Source of the DNA: Flavobacteriales bacterium
GTDB taxonomy: Bacteria > Bacteroidota > Bacteroidia > Flavobacteriales_F > PHOS-HE28
Direction of reading: 5' to 3'
DNA: 64,000 nucleotides
Assembly: GCA_020635715.1 (NCBI GenBank)
Contig: JACJZG010000013.1
Location: 48,651 to 112,650 of the forward strand
Positions 33,628 to 41,450 of this stretch are shown one piece after another. The translations under genes were made by a program, and so were the position numbers. Positions within the stretch are counted from its first letter, which is position 1; every line of letters begins with the position of its first letter. The notes beneath the pieces are model-generated. The model had not been told where the DNA came from. It saw nothing but the letters and a program-made list of their open reading frames with translations, and searched no databases.

Positions 33628-34431
33628 CTACCAACGCTTCCTATCGCCCCAATCAAAGGTCCATTCGGGTGTCTGGAGGTGTTCGTCCGCACCTTCGATG
33701 AACCATGCCCCGAGCTCCGGATGCGCCAAGTTCTTGAGCACGTGGATCTGCTGGGCAGGCATGTAGCTCTGGGCCAGCAGGAAGGCGTTACGACCGTCCG
33801 CCGTGCGCGCGAGGTCCACCACGATGACCGCGTGGCCCGGGCTCCCGCCTTGGATGAAGACATCACCGACCTCCATGGGCAGGTGACGCGCCGATCGTAA
33901 TTCCCGGCTCAGACTGAGGGTGCCCGCGTAGGTGAAGACCTTGTCCAAGTAGGTGAGAAGCGCGGCATGTGAAGCGTCTGGCCCGCCGGTCTTCACCCAG
34001 GTGCAGGTGGTGCCGTTCACCTTGATCCGTTCCCCGCGGCTCCACCGCACGAAGTCGGCGCGGAAGCCGCTGGTGAAGTTGAATGCGATCTCCGGGTACC
34101 GCTGTTCAGCAAAGAGATGTTCGGCACGGAGCCTCATCACCGCATCCGCACACTGCTGCAGATCGCGGTCGCCCACGCTGATGTCGATCACAGCCGCATG
34201 CACATCCTGCCGGTACTTCAGGCCACCGTCGTAGGTGTGCACGGCCGTACCAGCAGGGAATAGCGGGAGTTCGCGGAGGTACGCGCCGAAGGAGTGCTCC
34301 GGGAGGTCCACGCGCTCCGCACCTGCAGGAGGGGTGAAGCGGGTGCGGATCCGATCACCGGAAGGCGCCATAGCCATACCGGCGAGCAGACCCCATAGGA
34401 AGAGGTACTTCATACCGGTAAGAATGCGCAT
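33628..34431 (-). CDS. DUF4846 family exported protein
   Basis: 267-aa secreted or periplasmic protein, DUF4846. The signal peptide is MKYLFLWGLLAGMAMA if the second Met (34413) is used; the ORF opens at 34431 with six extra residues, so the start is uncertain. The body has RTRFTPPAGAERVDLPEHSFGAYLRELPL, YDGGLKYRQDVHAAVIDISVGDRDLQQCADAVMRLRAE, and a C-terminal VFIQGGSPGHAVIVVDLA, FLLAQSYMPAQQIHVLKN and WTFDWGD series, the family signature. The GHAVIVVD block resembles a permuted papain-like His region; function unknown. Confidence 0.87.
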   Translation of the reverse strand: MRILTGMKYLFLWGLLAGMAMAPSGDRIRTRFTPPAGAERVDLPEHSFGAYLRELPLFPAGTAVHTYDGGLKYRQDVHAAVIDISVGDRDLQQCADAVMRLRAEHLFAEQRYPEIAFNFTSGFRADFVRWSRGERIKVNGTTCTWVKTGGPDASHAALLTYLDKVFTYAGTLSLSRELRSARHLPMEVGDVFIQGGSPGHAVIVVDLARTADGRNAFLLAQSYMPAQQIHVLKNLAHPELGAWFIEGADEHLQTPEWTFDWGDRKRW

Positions 34432-34469
34432 TTGCCCGACCGGTAACGACGAACGAACGTAAGCGGCCG

Positions 34470-35924
34470 TCAGGCCTTGGCCATGCCGGCCTCCTTGCTC
34501 GAAGGCTGGTAACCAAACAGCCGGTTATCCTTGATCATATTGTCCACGTAGGGTGGCACCAGCGCTTCCCATCCGCCCTTGCCCTGTCTGATCAGGTCCA
34601 GCACCTGCTTGCTGAAGATGTGCAGTACGTTCGGGTCGAAGGTGTTGATGTCCACGATCCGTTTGTTGAACAGGAGGTAGTCGTACAGCGGTTGCAGGCG
34701 CGGATGGACCGGCATGTTGGCCGTGGTCATGATCTCCTCCTCCTCCGATGCGCGGCTCGGGTACACGTAGATCTTCAGGTCACGTGTGAAGAGGATGCCA
34801 AAGGCTTCAAGCATGCCGCCGTTGAGGTGCCGGTAATACTTGTCATCGAAGACATCGATCAGGTTGTTCACCCCGAGGATGATACCCATGCGGGCCTTCG
34901 TGTACCGGCTGAAGTACTCGACGAGCTTGTAATACTCCTGGTAGTTGCTGATCAGCACCGTCTGTCCCAAAGAGCACAGGATGTCCGCCCGGTCGATGAA
35001 GTCCTTCTCATCCACATCACCGGTGTCGGAGCGGAGGTTGTTCAGGGTGATCTCGAAGAGCACCTGGAGGTTCTGACGGTCCACACGCTGTTCTTTGATG
35101 AACATGTTGTAGCCGTTCATGATCATATCGATGTTCACCTTCGTCACCGGCCGGAAGCTGCCGCGGATGGCGAGGATGTTCTTCTTGTACAGCGCCTCGC
35201 TGGCCTGGAGGTTCTGACCGTCGGGTCCGAACAGGACCGCATCGGTGTAACCACGCTTCACGAGCTGCAGGCTTAACAACCGGTTGTCCACGGTGGCGAA
35301 CGCAGGCCCGTTCATCTGCACCATGTCCACCTCCACCACGTGCCTGCTCACGTTGTCGTAGAGCGCGGTCATGATGGTCTGTGGATCGCCGTGGTGCATA
35401 AGGCAGCCGTAGAGCAGGTTCACGCCCATCACACCGATGCTCTCCTGTTGCAGGCTGATATCCGGATCGTGCAGCCGCACGTGGATGATCACATCGTTCG
35501 TCGGTGCGTCCGGCGCGGTCTGGAAGCGCACGCCGATCCAACCGTGCCCGCTGTGGGGGCGCTCGAAGGTGCTTCCCGCCACCGTATTGGCGAAGGTGAA
35601 GAACTTCTTGGTGGGATGGTCCGCCCGGCTCAGCCGTTCCTTGATGAGGCCATACTCGTGGCGGAGCATGTTCATCAGTCGGCTCTCACAAACGAAGCGG
35701 TTGCCGGGTTCCTTGCCGTAGATCGCGTTGCTGAAGTCCTTGTCGTAGGCGCTCATCGCTTTCGCGATGGTCTGGGACGCCCCACCGGCGCGGAAGAAAT
35801 GGCGCACCGTCTCCTGGCCGACCCCGATCTCGGCGAAGGTGCCGTACAGGTCGCTGTCCATGTTGATCCGTCGAGCCTTCTGGGCGGGGCTCAAGGGTAC
35901 GTGGTGGTGGTCCTGTACGATCAT
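34470..35924 (-). CDS. Large conserved soluble protein, uncharacterised
   Basis: 484-aa protein. No signal peptide, membrane segment or known catalytic motif. Seen: MIVQDHHHVPLSPAQKARRIN, GNRFVCESRLMNMLRHEYGLIKERL, FANTVAGSTFERPHSGHGWIGVRFQ, VRLHDPDISLQQESIGVMGVNLLYG and a C-terminal YPSRASEEEEIMTTANMPVHP. From memory, homologues across Bacteroidota and cyanobacteria carry conflicting labels such as TonB-dependent receptor or nicotinamide-nucleotide adenylyltransferase; neither is supported here, since there is no beta-barrel or HxGH motif. A full promoter box precedes it. Confidence 0.6.
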   Translation of the reverse strand: MIVQDHHHVPLSPAQKARRINMDSDLYGTFAEIGVGQETVRHFFRAGGASQTIAKAMSAYDKDFSNAIYGKEPGNRFVCESRLMNMLRHEYGLIKERLSRADHPTKKFFTFANTVAGSTFERPHSGHGWIGVRFQTAPDAPTNDVIIHVRLHDPDISLQQESIGVMGVNLLYGCLMHHGDPQTIMTALYDNVSRHVVEVDMVQMNGPAFATVDNRLLSLQLVKRGYTDAVLFGPDGQNLQASEALYKKNILAIRGSFRPVTKVNIDMIMNGYNMFIKEQRVDRQNLQVLFEITLNNLRSDTGDVDEKDFIDRADILCSLGQTVLISNYQEYYKLVEYFSRYTKARMGIILGVNNLIDVFDDKYYRHLNGGMLEAFGILFTRDLKIYVYPSRASEEEEIMTTANMPVHPRLQPLYDYLLFNKRIVDINTFDPNVLHIFSKQVLDLIRQGKGGWEALVPPYVDNMIKDNRLFGYQPSSKEAGMAKA

Positions 35925-35946
35925 CGGGTCGCGATGTGCTGGGGTT

Positions 35947-35954
35947 CAAAATTA
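35947..35954 (-). promoter_or_regulatory. Bacteroidota-type promoter box for the 484-aa protein gene
   Basis: On the minus strand this reads TAATTTTG, an exact TAnnTTTG match, 22 bases before the start codon at 35924. Confidence 0.55.
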
Positions 35955-36019
35955 ACCTGTTCCGCAGCGCTGTGCATGGAAATAGCGGAAGAAGCCGGAA
36001 GAGGACCCGAAGAACCGGC

Positions 36020-36457
36020 TCAGCCGGCGCTCTGGTCGTTGAAGCCGATGCGACGATGGCTACCGTCACAATAGGGCTTGTTCGCCGAAGCGCCGCACCG
36101 GCAGAAGGCGGTGACCGTTCCCCGGAGCTCCTTGCGGCCATCGGGATGCGCGACGGAGCAGCTGCCCTTCAGCAGGAGGGGGCCGTTGGCAGTGACCTCC
36201 ACCTCCGTGGGGTGAGCTGTTTCCCCGGCCACGGCAGCTGCCTCCGCGTTCATCCGGAAGGAGAGGGCACCGCTGGGGCATTCCTTCACCTGTGCGACAA
36301 TACGCTCGGTGGAGGCCCCTTCCGGTCGTATCCACGGCCTCTGCCCGGGCTGGAATACCTCCCCCAGACCCGTCCAGCAGCGGCGGCTATGGATGCACAG
36401 GTCCGGTTTCCAGATGACCGTGACCTCGCCGTTGGTGTAGCTGTGCTCTTTGCTCAT
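36020..36457 (-). CDS. (4Fe-4S) mono-cluster plus CDGSH iron-sulfur protein
   Basis: 145-aa fusion of two small iron-sulfur domains. The N-terminal half is Fer4_19-like: WKPDLCIHSRRCWTGLGEVFQPGQRPWI and later VAQVKECPSGALSF, with three Cys visible. The C-terminal half is a CDGSH-type 2Fe-2S motif: TAFCRCGASANKPYCDGSHRRIGF with its C-x-C-x8-C-x3-H ligands. ATG 36457 gives the natural start. Likely a redox or electron-transfer protein; it neighbours an OsmC gene on the same strand, which suggests a small redox-stress unit. Confidence 0.93.
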   Translation of the reverse strand: MSKEHSYTNGEVTVIWKPDLCIHSRRCWTGLGEVFQPGQRPWIRPEGASTERIVAQVKECPSGALSFRMNAEAAAVAGETAHPTEVEVTANGPLLLKGSCSVAHPDGRKELRGTVTAFCRCGASANKPYCDGSHRRIGFNDQSAG

Positions 36458-36494
36458 GGTCGTCCCAAGGTAGGCAGGTCCTCATCACCTTGGT

Positions 36495-36908
36495 TCAGAT
36501 CACCTCCGACCGCAGATGGATGGGGTTCTGCAAGGTGCGATGAACGGGGCAGGAGCGCGCGATCACCGCCAACCGCTCCCGCTGCTCCACAGGGACCGAC
36601 GGATCCAGGTGCACGGCGAGATGGATATGGGTCTCGACCTCGTTGCCGCGTTGAGTGCGCTCCATGGTGGTTGTGATCCGGATCGGTCCAATGGGCCACT
36701 GCTTGCGGTCGGCGTACATGCGCAGTGTGATCGCGGTGCAGGAGGCCAGTGCGCCGAGAAACAGTTCATGGGGCCTGGGGCCCAGATCCGTGCCACCATG
36801 GTCCTCGGGTTCGTCCGCGAGCCACTCCTGGCCCCGGGTGGAAAGCACCGTGCGGTAGGGATCCCCCTCCAACAGGGCGGTCACGCTGCGGGTGGTCGTT
36901 CTGTCCAT
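36495..36908 (-). CDS. OsmC family peroxiredoxin-like protein
   Basis: 137-aa OsmC-type protein. The two catalytic cysteines are in FLGALASCTAITLRMYA and IARSCPVHRTL, as in organic hydroperoxide reductases. The DLGPRPHELFLGAL block is typical of the OsmC/YhfA branch. It reduces organic peroxides using a dithiol; the exact substrate is not predictable. The stop lies 37 bases upstream of the Fer4/CDGSH start, so the two may be co-transcribed. Confidence 0.92.
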   Translation of the reverse strand: MDRTTTRSVTALLEGDPYRTVLSTRGQEWLADEPEDHGGTDLGPRPHELFLGALASCTAITLRMYADRKQWPIGPIRITTTMERTQRGNEVETHIHLAVHLDPSVPVEQRERLAVIARSCPVHRTLQNPIHLRSEVI

Positions 36909-36936
36909 GTCCCGAAGATCGGTGCGGCGAGCTGCC

Positions 36937-37695
36937 CTACCAACCGGTCACCAACAGACGCCGGGCTCCGTTGATCCCACAATGCTGGTACTTGTCATAG
37001 GCCGCCGCCGCGCGTTCCCGAACGACCAGGTCATCCTCCCGTGCCACCCAGGCATTGAGCGCCGCCTTCAGGGTGTAGGCTTCCGGGGCCATCAGCCCCG
37101 TGGTCCACAGCAATGGGTCGGCACCCGTGGCACGCAGGTGAGGAGCGAAGTAGTGCTTGCTCATGCATGCCAGGATGATCGTCCTTCGTTCGGGGGCCGG
37201 AGCACCGTTGAAGCGGGCGTCCAATGCGAAGTCCATCAGTCCATCGTGCCCGACATAACCGATGAGCTGCGCGGCACCGCCGGCCATGATCATGCGACCA
37301 TCCACCTCGATCTGCTCCGGCATCGCACCGCTGGCGGCACGTAACAGGTCCTCGGTCGCTTCCCGGATGTTCCTGCCGTCGTAGGCGTCCGCCACCAAGT
37401 ATACCAGGCTGTCCCGGTGCCGCCAGATCGCGCGATCAAGGATGTGGGGAGCGGAAGGAGGTGCGCAGGGAACGGAGATCCATTCGGCCGATCGGGTGAA
37501 GTGGGTCTTCACCCCATATCCGGCGCCCCAGTAGAGGTTCGTAGAGGGCTTCTGTCCGTTCCCGATCCCGGCGGGCACCTTCACGATGCCTTGGTGCTCA
37601 TTGTCGCACAAGGCCACGAGCACATGGGCCACGCGCACCTGGGCTTGGAGCTGAGTGATGGTGCCGAAGGCGAGTAGCAGGGTGGTGATGCGCAT
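36937..37695 (-). CDS. Exported protein of unknown function with a possible caspase-like fold
   Basis: 252-aa protein with signal peptide MRITTLLLAFGTITQLQAQ (start 37695; longer frame rejected). The mature part begins VLVALCDNEHQGIVKVPAGIGNG. Later, two blocks are spaced as in clan CD cysteine peptidases: hydrophobic-AAQLIGYVGHDG (candidate His) and hydrophobic-TIILACMSKHYF (candidate Cys), followed by DPLLWTTGLMAPEAYTLKAAL. The His is followed by Asp-Gly rather than Gly, so activity is uncertain. The gene is conserved-looking but unnamed. No partner evident. Confidence 0.7.
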   Translation of the reverse strand: MRITTLLLAFGTITQLQAQVRVAHVLVALCDNEHQGIVKVPAGIGNGQKPSTNLYWGAGYGVKTHFTRSAEWISVPCAPPSAPHILDRAIWRHRDSLVYLVADAYDGRNIREATEDLLRAASGAMPEQIEVDGRMIMAGGAAQLIGYVGHDGLMDFALDARFNGAPAPERRTIILACMSKHYFAPHLRATGADPLLWTTGLMAPEAYTLKAALNAWVAREDDLVVRERAAAAYDKYQHCGINGARRLLVTGW

Positions 37696-37743
37696 GATGC
37701 ATGAATGCACACCGGCACGCATCGTAACCGGGCCATCTATGCA

Positions 37744-37770
37744 GGAAGCCACCCGGCGGGGGTGGCTTCC
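37744..37770 (-). terminator. Perfect 11-bp hairpin downstream of lolA
   Basis: GGAAGCCACCC (37744-37754) pairs perfectly with GGGTGGCTTCC (37760-37770), loop GGCGG. It lies 20 bases past the lolA stop on the minus strand. No T-tract in either direction; likely a terminator or 3'-end stabilising hairpin. Confidence 0.6.
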
Positions 37771-37790
37771 AATGAGCTGGTACGCTTCGT

Positions 37791-38441
37791 TCAGCGCATG
37801 TCGTTGACCTCCACGCCTGGGAATTTCCCCTTGTCGAAGCTGAAGAGCGCATCGGCCAGTTCGGGGTTGGCGGTGAACTTCTTCAATTCATAGGTCACCT
37901 GGTTGCCATCCTTGTAGAGGACCTGGATGCTCTTGGGTTCCACCTTGGCCTTGTCCACAGCGATGATCACCGTGTGATAGGCGCGTTTGGAGGGATCCAT
38001 GGGGAAGAGCTTCACGGTCTGCACCACAGTGCCACCGGCATCTGCCTTCTCGTCCACGAAGCTGCTCTTGAAGCCACTTTCATACTGGGTGAAGAGCTTC
38101 GACGGATCCAATTCCTGGTCCATTTCGGTGGGATCGCTCAGGTTCACCTCGTTGGACTCCTTGTTGTAGGTGTACAGGGTGTTCCCGTCGTTGATGATCG
38201 TGTTCTTGTCCAGCACCAGACGGAACTTCTTGCCCTTCACCTTCATGTTCCCTTCCTGTTTCACATCCAGCTTGTCCTTGGTGTTCAACAACCGACTGCT
38301 GAAATCGGCCTCGAAACTGGTCCACGATTTGGCCTTGGCGAGCAGCTTGTCCATGATGGCCTTGCTGCGAGCATCATCCTGGGCGTGCACCCCGATGGCG
38401 AGCAAGAGGGAACAGGCGGTCAAAAGAAGGGTCCGTTTCAT
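37791..38441 (-). CDS. lolA: LolA-family outer-membrane lipoprotein carrier
   Basis: 216-aa periplasmic chaperone that ferries lipoproteins from the inner to the outer membrane. Signal peptide MKRTLLLTACSLLLAIGVHAQ, then SKAIMDKLLAKAKSWTSFEADFSSRL, NMKVKGKKFRLVLDKNTIINDGNTLYTYNKESNEVNLSD and the C-terminal IQVLYKDGNQVTYELKKF, the open beta-barrel of the LolA fold. Bacteroidota encode several lipoproteins in this window, which fits. Confidence 0.92.
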   Translation of the reverse strand: MKRTLLLTACSLLLAIGVHAQDDARSKAIMDKLLAKAKSWTSFEADFSSRLLNTKDKLDVKQEGNMKVKGKKFRLVLDKNTIINDGNTLYTYNKESNEVNLSDPTEMDQELDPSKLFTQYESGFKSSFVDEKADAGGTVVQTVKLFPMDPSKRAYHTVIIAVDKAKVEPKSIQVLYKDGNQVTYELKKFTANPELADALFSFDKGKFPGVEVNDMR

Positions 38442-38529
38442 CGGGTTGAATTGATCGTCACTGAGGGGGCAAAGCCCGTGCCAAGACCGGGGCTGCGCGG
38501 TGGTGGGGGCGCATGCCGGAGCAGGCGAG

Positions 38530-39057
38530 CTACTTGTTCCAATTCGGGTGTTTCTTCACGAAGGCCTTGTACTTCTTACCGCCGAGCATCGTACCCCGAC
38601 ATTTCCGGGAGCCGCAATGGCAGGCCCAGGTCTTCAGCAGGGCCTTGGTATAGGGCATCTCGAACTCGAAACCGTAGTCGTACGTGATCTCTTCGCCGGG
38701 TTCAATGGCGCGCAGGGCTTCGATGATCACCCGGTCCTTCTTCGGGTCGGGGTTCTTCTTCTTCTCGCTGTGGATGAAGGCGATCGCGTTCGGCTCGCAG
38801 CTCGTATTGATCCACCGGGCCACGGTGCCGCGCACATTGGCGTCGATGATCCATTCATCGTTCAAGGTGAAGAGGAAGGTATGCCCGGAGCTCACATCGC
38901 CATGATAGAGCTTGTCGGCTGCTTCATGGGTCATGAGGCGGCCCTTGTATTCAACGATGGGCTCGCCCTTCTTGATGGGCGCAATGGCGATGACACCGTT
39001 CCCATGGATGGGCGACCGGCGCTTCTTGATCTTGAGGGGGCTGGGGATCTTGGACAT
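38530..39057 (-). CDS. SET-domain lysine methyltransferase-like protein
   Basis: 175-aa cytoplasmic SET-domain protein. Core blocks: RRSPIHGNGVIAIAPIKKGEPIVEYKG, RWINTSCEPNAIAFI (the N-x-S-C-x-P-N motif), GEEITYDYGFEF (SAM-pocket YDY), and a post-SET Cys cluster CHCGSRKCRGTM that would bind zinc. It therefore has every element of a working protein lysine methyltransferase. Start 39057 leads straight into the domain; a longer frame is less likely. Bacterial SET proteins have unknown targets; this one neighbours an SpmA-SpmB fusion. Confidence 0.92.
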   Translation of the reverse strand: MSKIPSPLKIKKRRSPIHGNGVIAIAPIKKGEPIVEYKGRLMTHEAADKLYHGDVSSGHTFLFTLNDEWIIDANVRGTVARWINTSCEPNAIAFIHSEKKKNPDPKKDRVIIEALRAIEPGEEITYDYGFEFEMPYTKALLKTWACHCGSRKCRGTMLGGKKYKAFVKKHPNWNK

Positions 39058-39106
39058 GGTCAGAGGGCGGCGAAGATCGCGCTTCCATCGCACTGTCCGA
39101 CACGGA

Positions 39107-40528
39107 TCAGAAATAGAGCTTGCACACGAACACCGCAGTGATCACACAGGCCAGATCGGCAAGCAACATGATGCCGAGGGTGTACCGGCTGTCCTTCACA
39201 TTCACTGAGCCGAAGTAGAGGGCCACCACATAGAAGGTCGTCTCCGCCGCGCCCTGGAAGAGGCAGGAAAGCTGGCCCGTGAGGCTGTCCGCACCGTAGG
39301 TCTTCATGGCATCGAGCATTAAGCCCCGCGAACCGCCTGCGCTAAAAGGACGCATGAGGGCCACGGGAACGGCATCGATCACCTGCTTGTCCACACCGAT
39401 CAAAGCCATCGCCCAACTGAGCCCATCCATCACGATACCCATGAGCCCGCTGTTGCGGAAGATGCTGAGCGCGGCAAGCATGGCCAGCATGTACGGCAGC
39501 ACGCGCAGGCCCGTGGTGAAGCCGTCCTTGGCCCCATGCACGAAGCTGTCGAACATGTTGGTGCCTTTCTCGGTGAAGTACCGTTCGACCAGGAAGGCGT
39601 AACCAACGATCAGGGCGATGATCACCAGGAGCATGCCGTTGCTCAGGTTGTCCGTGAAGTGGAACTTGGAAACGCCCACGAGGCCACTGATGTAGGCCAT
39701 GAGCCCACCGATGAGCGCGCTGATGCCGAGCACCGCCAACATCACCGGCAGGTTGAACAGATTGATCCGCTGTTTCGCCGCGACGAGAAAGAGAGCCACC
39801 AGCGTTCCCACGAAGCTGGTGATGATGCACGGGATCATGATATCCGCCGGGTTGGCGGCACCTTGTGCTGCGCGATAGCCGATGATGCTGGTGGGGAGCA
39901 GCGTTAGGCCCGCGGCATGCAGGCAGAGGAACATGATCTGGCTGTTGGTCGCGCGGTCCTTCTGCGGGTTGTCCTCCTGCATGCTCTCCATGGCCTTTAG
40001 CCCGAAGGGGGTGGCCGCACTATCAAGCCCCAGGAAGTTGGCCGCGAAGTTCATCGTCATCAGTCCGTACGCAGGATGGTCGCGGCGGAGTTCTGGGAAC
40101 ACGCGGTGGAAAACGGGGGAGAGGAAGCGGGCGACCTTCTCCATGGCGCGGGAATCGATCAGCAGGTTGAGCAGGCCACAGAAGAAGGTGAGGTAGCCGA
40201 TGAGCGGCAACCACAGGTCCGTGATGGTGTTGCGACAGGTGGCGAACAGACCATCCGCCGGTTGGGTGCCCACGCTCGTGACCAAGGTGCCGCTCCGGCT
40301 GATGGTGTAGGTCGAGTCGCCGCGGGTCACCGGTCCGGTGGTGCGAACGGCCTGCAGCAAGTCACGGTCCAGGACGGCGCTCGTATCGAGTTCAGCCACC
40401 ACGAGTGGTTCACCCTGCTTGCCGTTCACCAATGATCCCAAGCTGTACTGCCTGCCGGCCGCGAGCATGGCAAGCACATACACGATGCTGAGCAGGAGGA
40501 TGAAGGTCCAGAATCGGCTGAGCGCCAT
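39107..40528 (-). CDS. SpmA-SpmB fusion, nucleoside-recognition-domain membrane protein
   Basis: 473-aa polytopic inner-membrane protein combining SpmA-like and SpmB-like halves, each with a nucleoside-recognition (Gate) domain. N-half: WTFILLLSIVYVLAML, LPLIGYLTFFCGLLNLLIDSRAME, MNFAANFLGLDSAATPFGLKAMESM. C-half: FTTGLRVLPYMLAMLAALSIF, MRPFSAGGSRGLMLDAM and SCLFQGAAETTFYVVALYFGSV. In Bacillus these are separate genes affecting spore dehydration; in non-sporulating Bacteroidota the fused form probably transports an unknown solute. ATG 40528 was chosen; 40543 is an alternative. Confidence 0.9.
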   Translation of the reverse strand: MALSRFWTFILLLSIVYVLAMLAAGRQYSLGSLVNGKQGEPLVVAELDTSAVLDRDLLQAVRTTGPVTRGDSTYTISRSGTLVTSVGTQPADGLFATCRNTITDLWLPLIGYLTFFCGLLNLLIDSRAMEKVARFLSPVFHRVFPELRRDHPAYGLMTMNFAANFLGLDSAATPFGLKAMESMQEDNPQKDRATNSQIMFLCLHAAGLTLLPTSIIGYRAAQGAANPADIMIPCIITSFVGTLVALFLVAAKQRINLFNLPVMLAVLGISALIGGLMAYISGLVGVSKFHFTDNLSNGMLLVIIALIVGYAFLVERYFTEKGTNMFDSFVHGAKDGFTTGLRVLPYMLAMLAALSIFRNSGLMGIVMDGLSWAMALIGVDKQVIDAVPVALMRPFSAGGSRGLMLDAMKTYGADSLTGQLSCLFQGAAETTFYVVALYFGSVNVKDSRYTLGIMLLADLACVITAVFVCKLYF

Positions 40529-40605
40529 GTCCACAAAGGACAAGACACCGGCTGCTGCCCCAGCGGTGATGCGTGCCTCTTGGTGAACAGCGGATCGTGG
40601 ATGGG

Positions 40606-41409
40606 TCAGCCCGGCTTGCGCGCGACGAGTCCGTAGACCATGGGGATGCGCCCTTCCATCCCCTTGATGCGGTAGAGGCCATCAGCACCCTGCACCGCGT
40701 TCTCGAAGCAGGCATGCGGTGATCCGTCGAGTTCCACGAAACGTTCGATCACCAGGCCCACATCCATCAGGGCGGTAAGGACTTCGGCCAGGTCATGGTT
40801 CCAGCTCACCGAGGCCAGTCGCTCGGGCGCCTTGCGGTCCGCATAGGAGCCTTGCTCTTCTTCCACGATGCGCTCACGGTTGAAGTAGGCATACTGGATC
40901 CGCGTGAAGGCATTGTCGAACATCCAAACCACGGGGTGGAACTCCACGAACACGAATAGGCCTCCGGGACGCAGGTAGTTGGCGATGTTAGCGGCCCAGG
41001 AGCGCAGTTCGGGCAGCCAGCCGATGGTGCCGTAGCTGGTGAACACCACATCGAAGCTGGACTCGAAACGCTCCACGCGATCGAGCACGTTCCCGCAATG
41101 CCAATCAGCCTTAAGGCCGCAGCGTTCAGTCAGTTTCCGGGCTTCGTCGATGGCGGCGTCGGAGATGTCCGAGCCGGTCACTTGAGCACCGAGACGCGCC
41201 AGGCTCAGGGTGTCCTGTCCGAAATGGCATTGCAGATGGAGCAGGTCCCTGCCCGCCACGGGTCCCAGCAGCTCCAGCTCGAGAGCGGTCAATGATCCCC
41301 GGCCGGCAACGAATCCATCAACATCGTAGAAGTCGGATGCCAGGTGCAGCTTCACGCGGGCGTTCCAGGCCTTTCGGTTCACCTCGAAGTCCTCCTGGTG
41401 GTCGCTCAT
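40606..41409 (-). CDS. Class I SAM-dependent methyltransferase
   Basis: 267-aa methyltransferase. LLGPVAGRDLLHLQCHFGQDTLSLARLGAQVTGSDISDAAI is motif I with the acidic end of strand 2; SSFDVVFTSYGTIGWLP and YLRPGGLFVFVEFHPV follow. The variant HLQCHFGQD instead of the usual GxGxG is typical of a common Bacteroidota branch. Substrate unknown. Divergently transcribed from the glycosyltransferase-like gene at 41451 across a 41-base gap that holds both promoter boxes. Confidence 0.88.
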   Translation of the reverse strand: MSDHQEDFEVNRKAWNARVKLHLASDFYDVDGFVAGRGSLTALELELLGPVAGRDLLHLQCHFGQDTLSLARLGAQVTGSDISDAAIDEARKLTERCGLKADWHCGNVLDRVERFESSFDVVFTSYGTIGWLPELRSWAANIANYLRPGGLFVFVEFHPVVWMFDNAFTRIQYAYFNRERIVEEEQGSYADRKAPERLASVSWNHDLAEVLTALMDVGLVIERFVELDGSPHACFENAVQGADGLYRIKGMEGRIPMVYGLVARKPG

Positions 41410-41413
41410 GCAA

Positions 41414-41421
41414 CAAAGGTA
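41414..41421 (-). promoter_or_regulatory. Bacteroidota-type promoter box for the methyltransferase gene
   Basis: Minus-strand reading TACCTTTG matches TAnnTTTG exactly. It ends only 4 bases before the ATG at 41409, so transcription would start at or very near the start codon, implying a leaderless or near-leaderless message. Confidence 0.5.
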
Positions 41422-41438
41422 TCGCCGGGCATGCCGCC

Positions 41439-41446
41439 TACTTTTG
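41439..41446 (+). promoter_or_regulatory. Bacteroidota-type promoter box for the glycosyltransferase-like gene
   Basis: TACTTTTG matches TAnnTTTG exactly and ends 4 bases before ATG 41451. It mirrors the box at 41414-41421 for the divergent gene. Confidence 0.5.
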
Positions 41447-41450
41447 GCCC

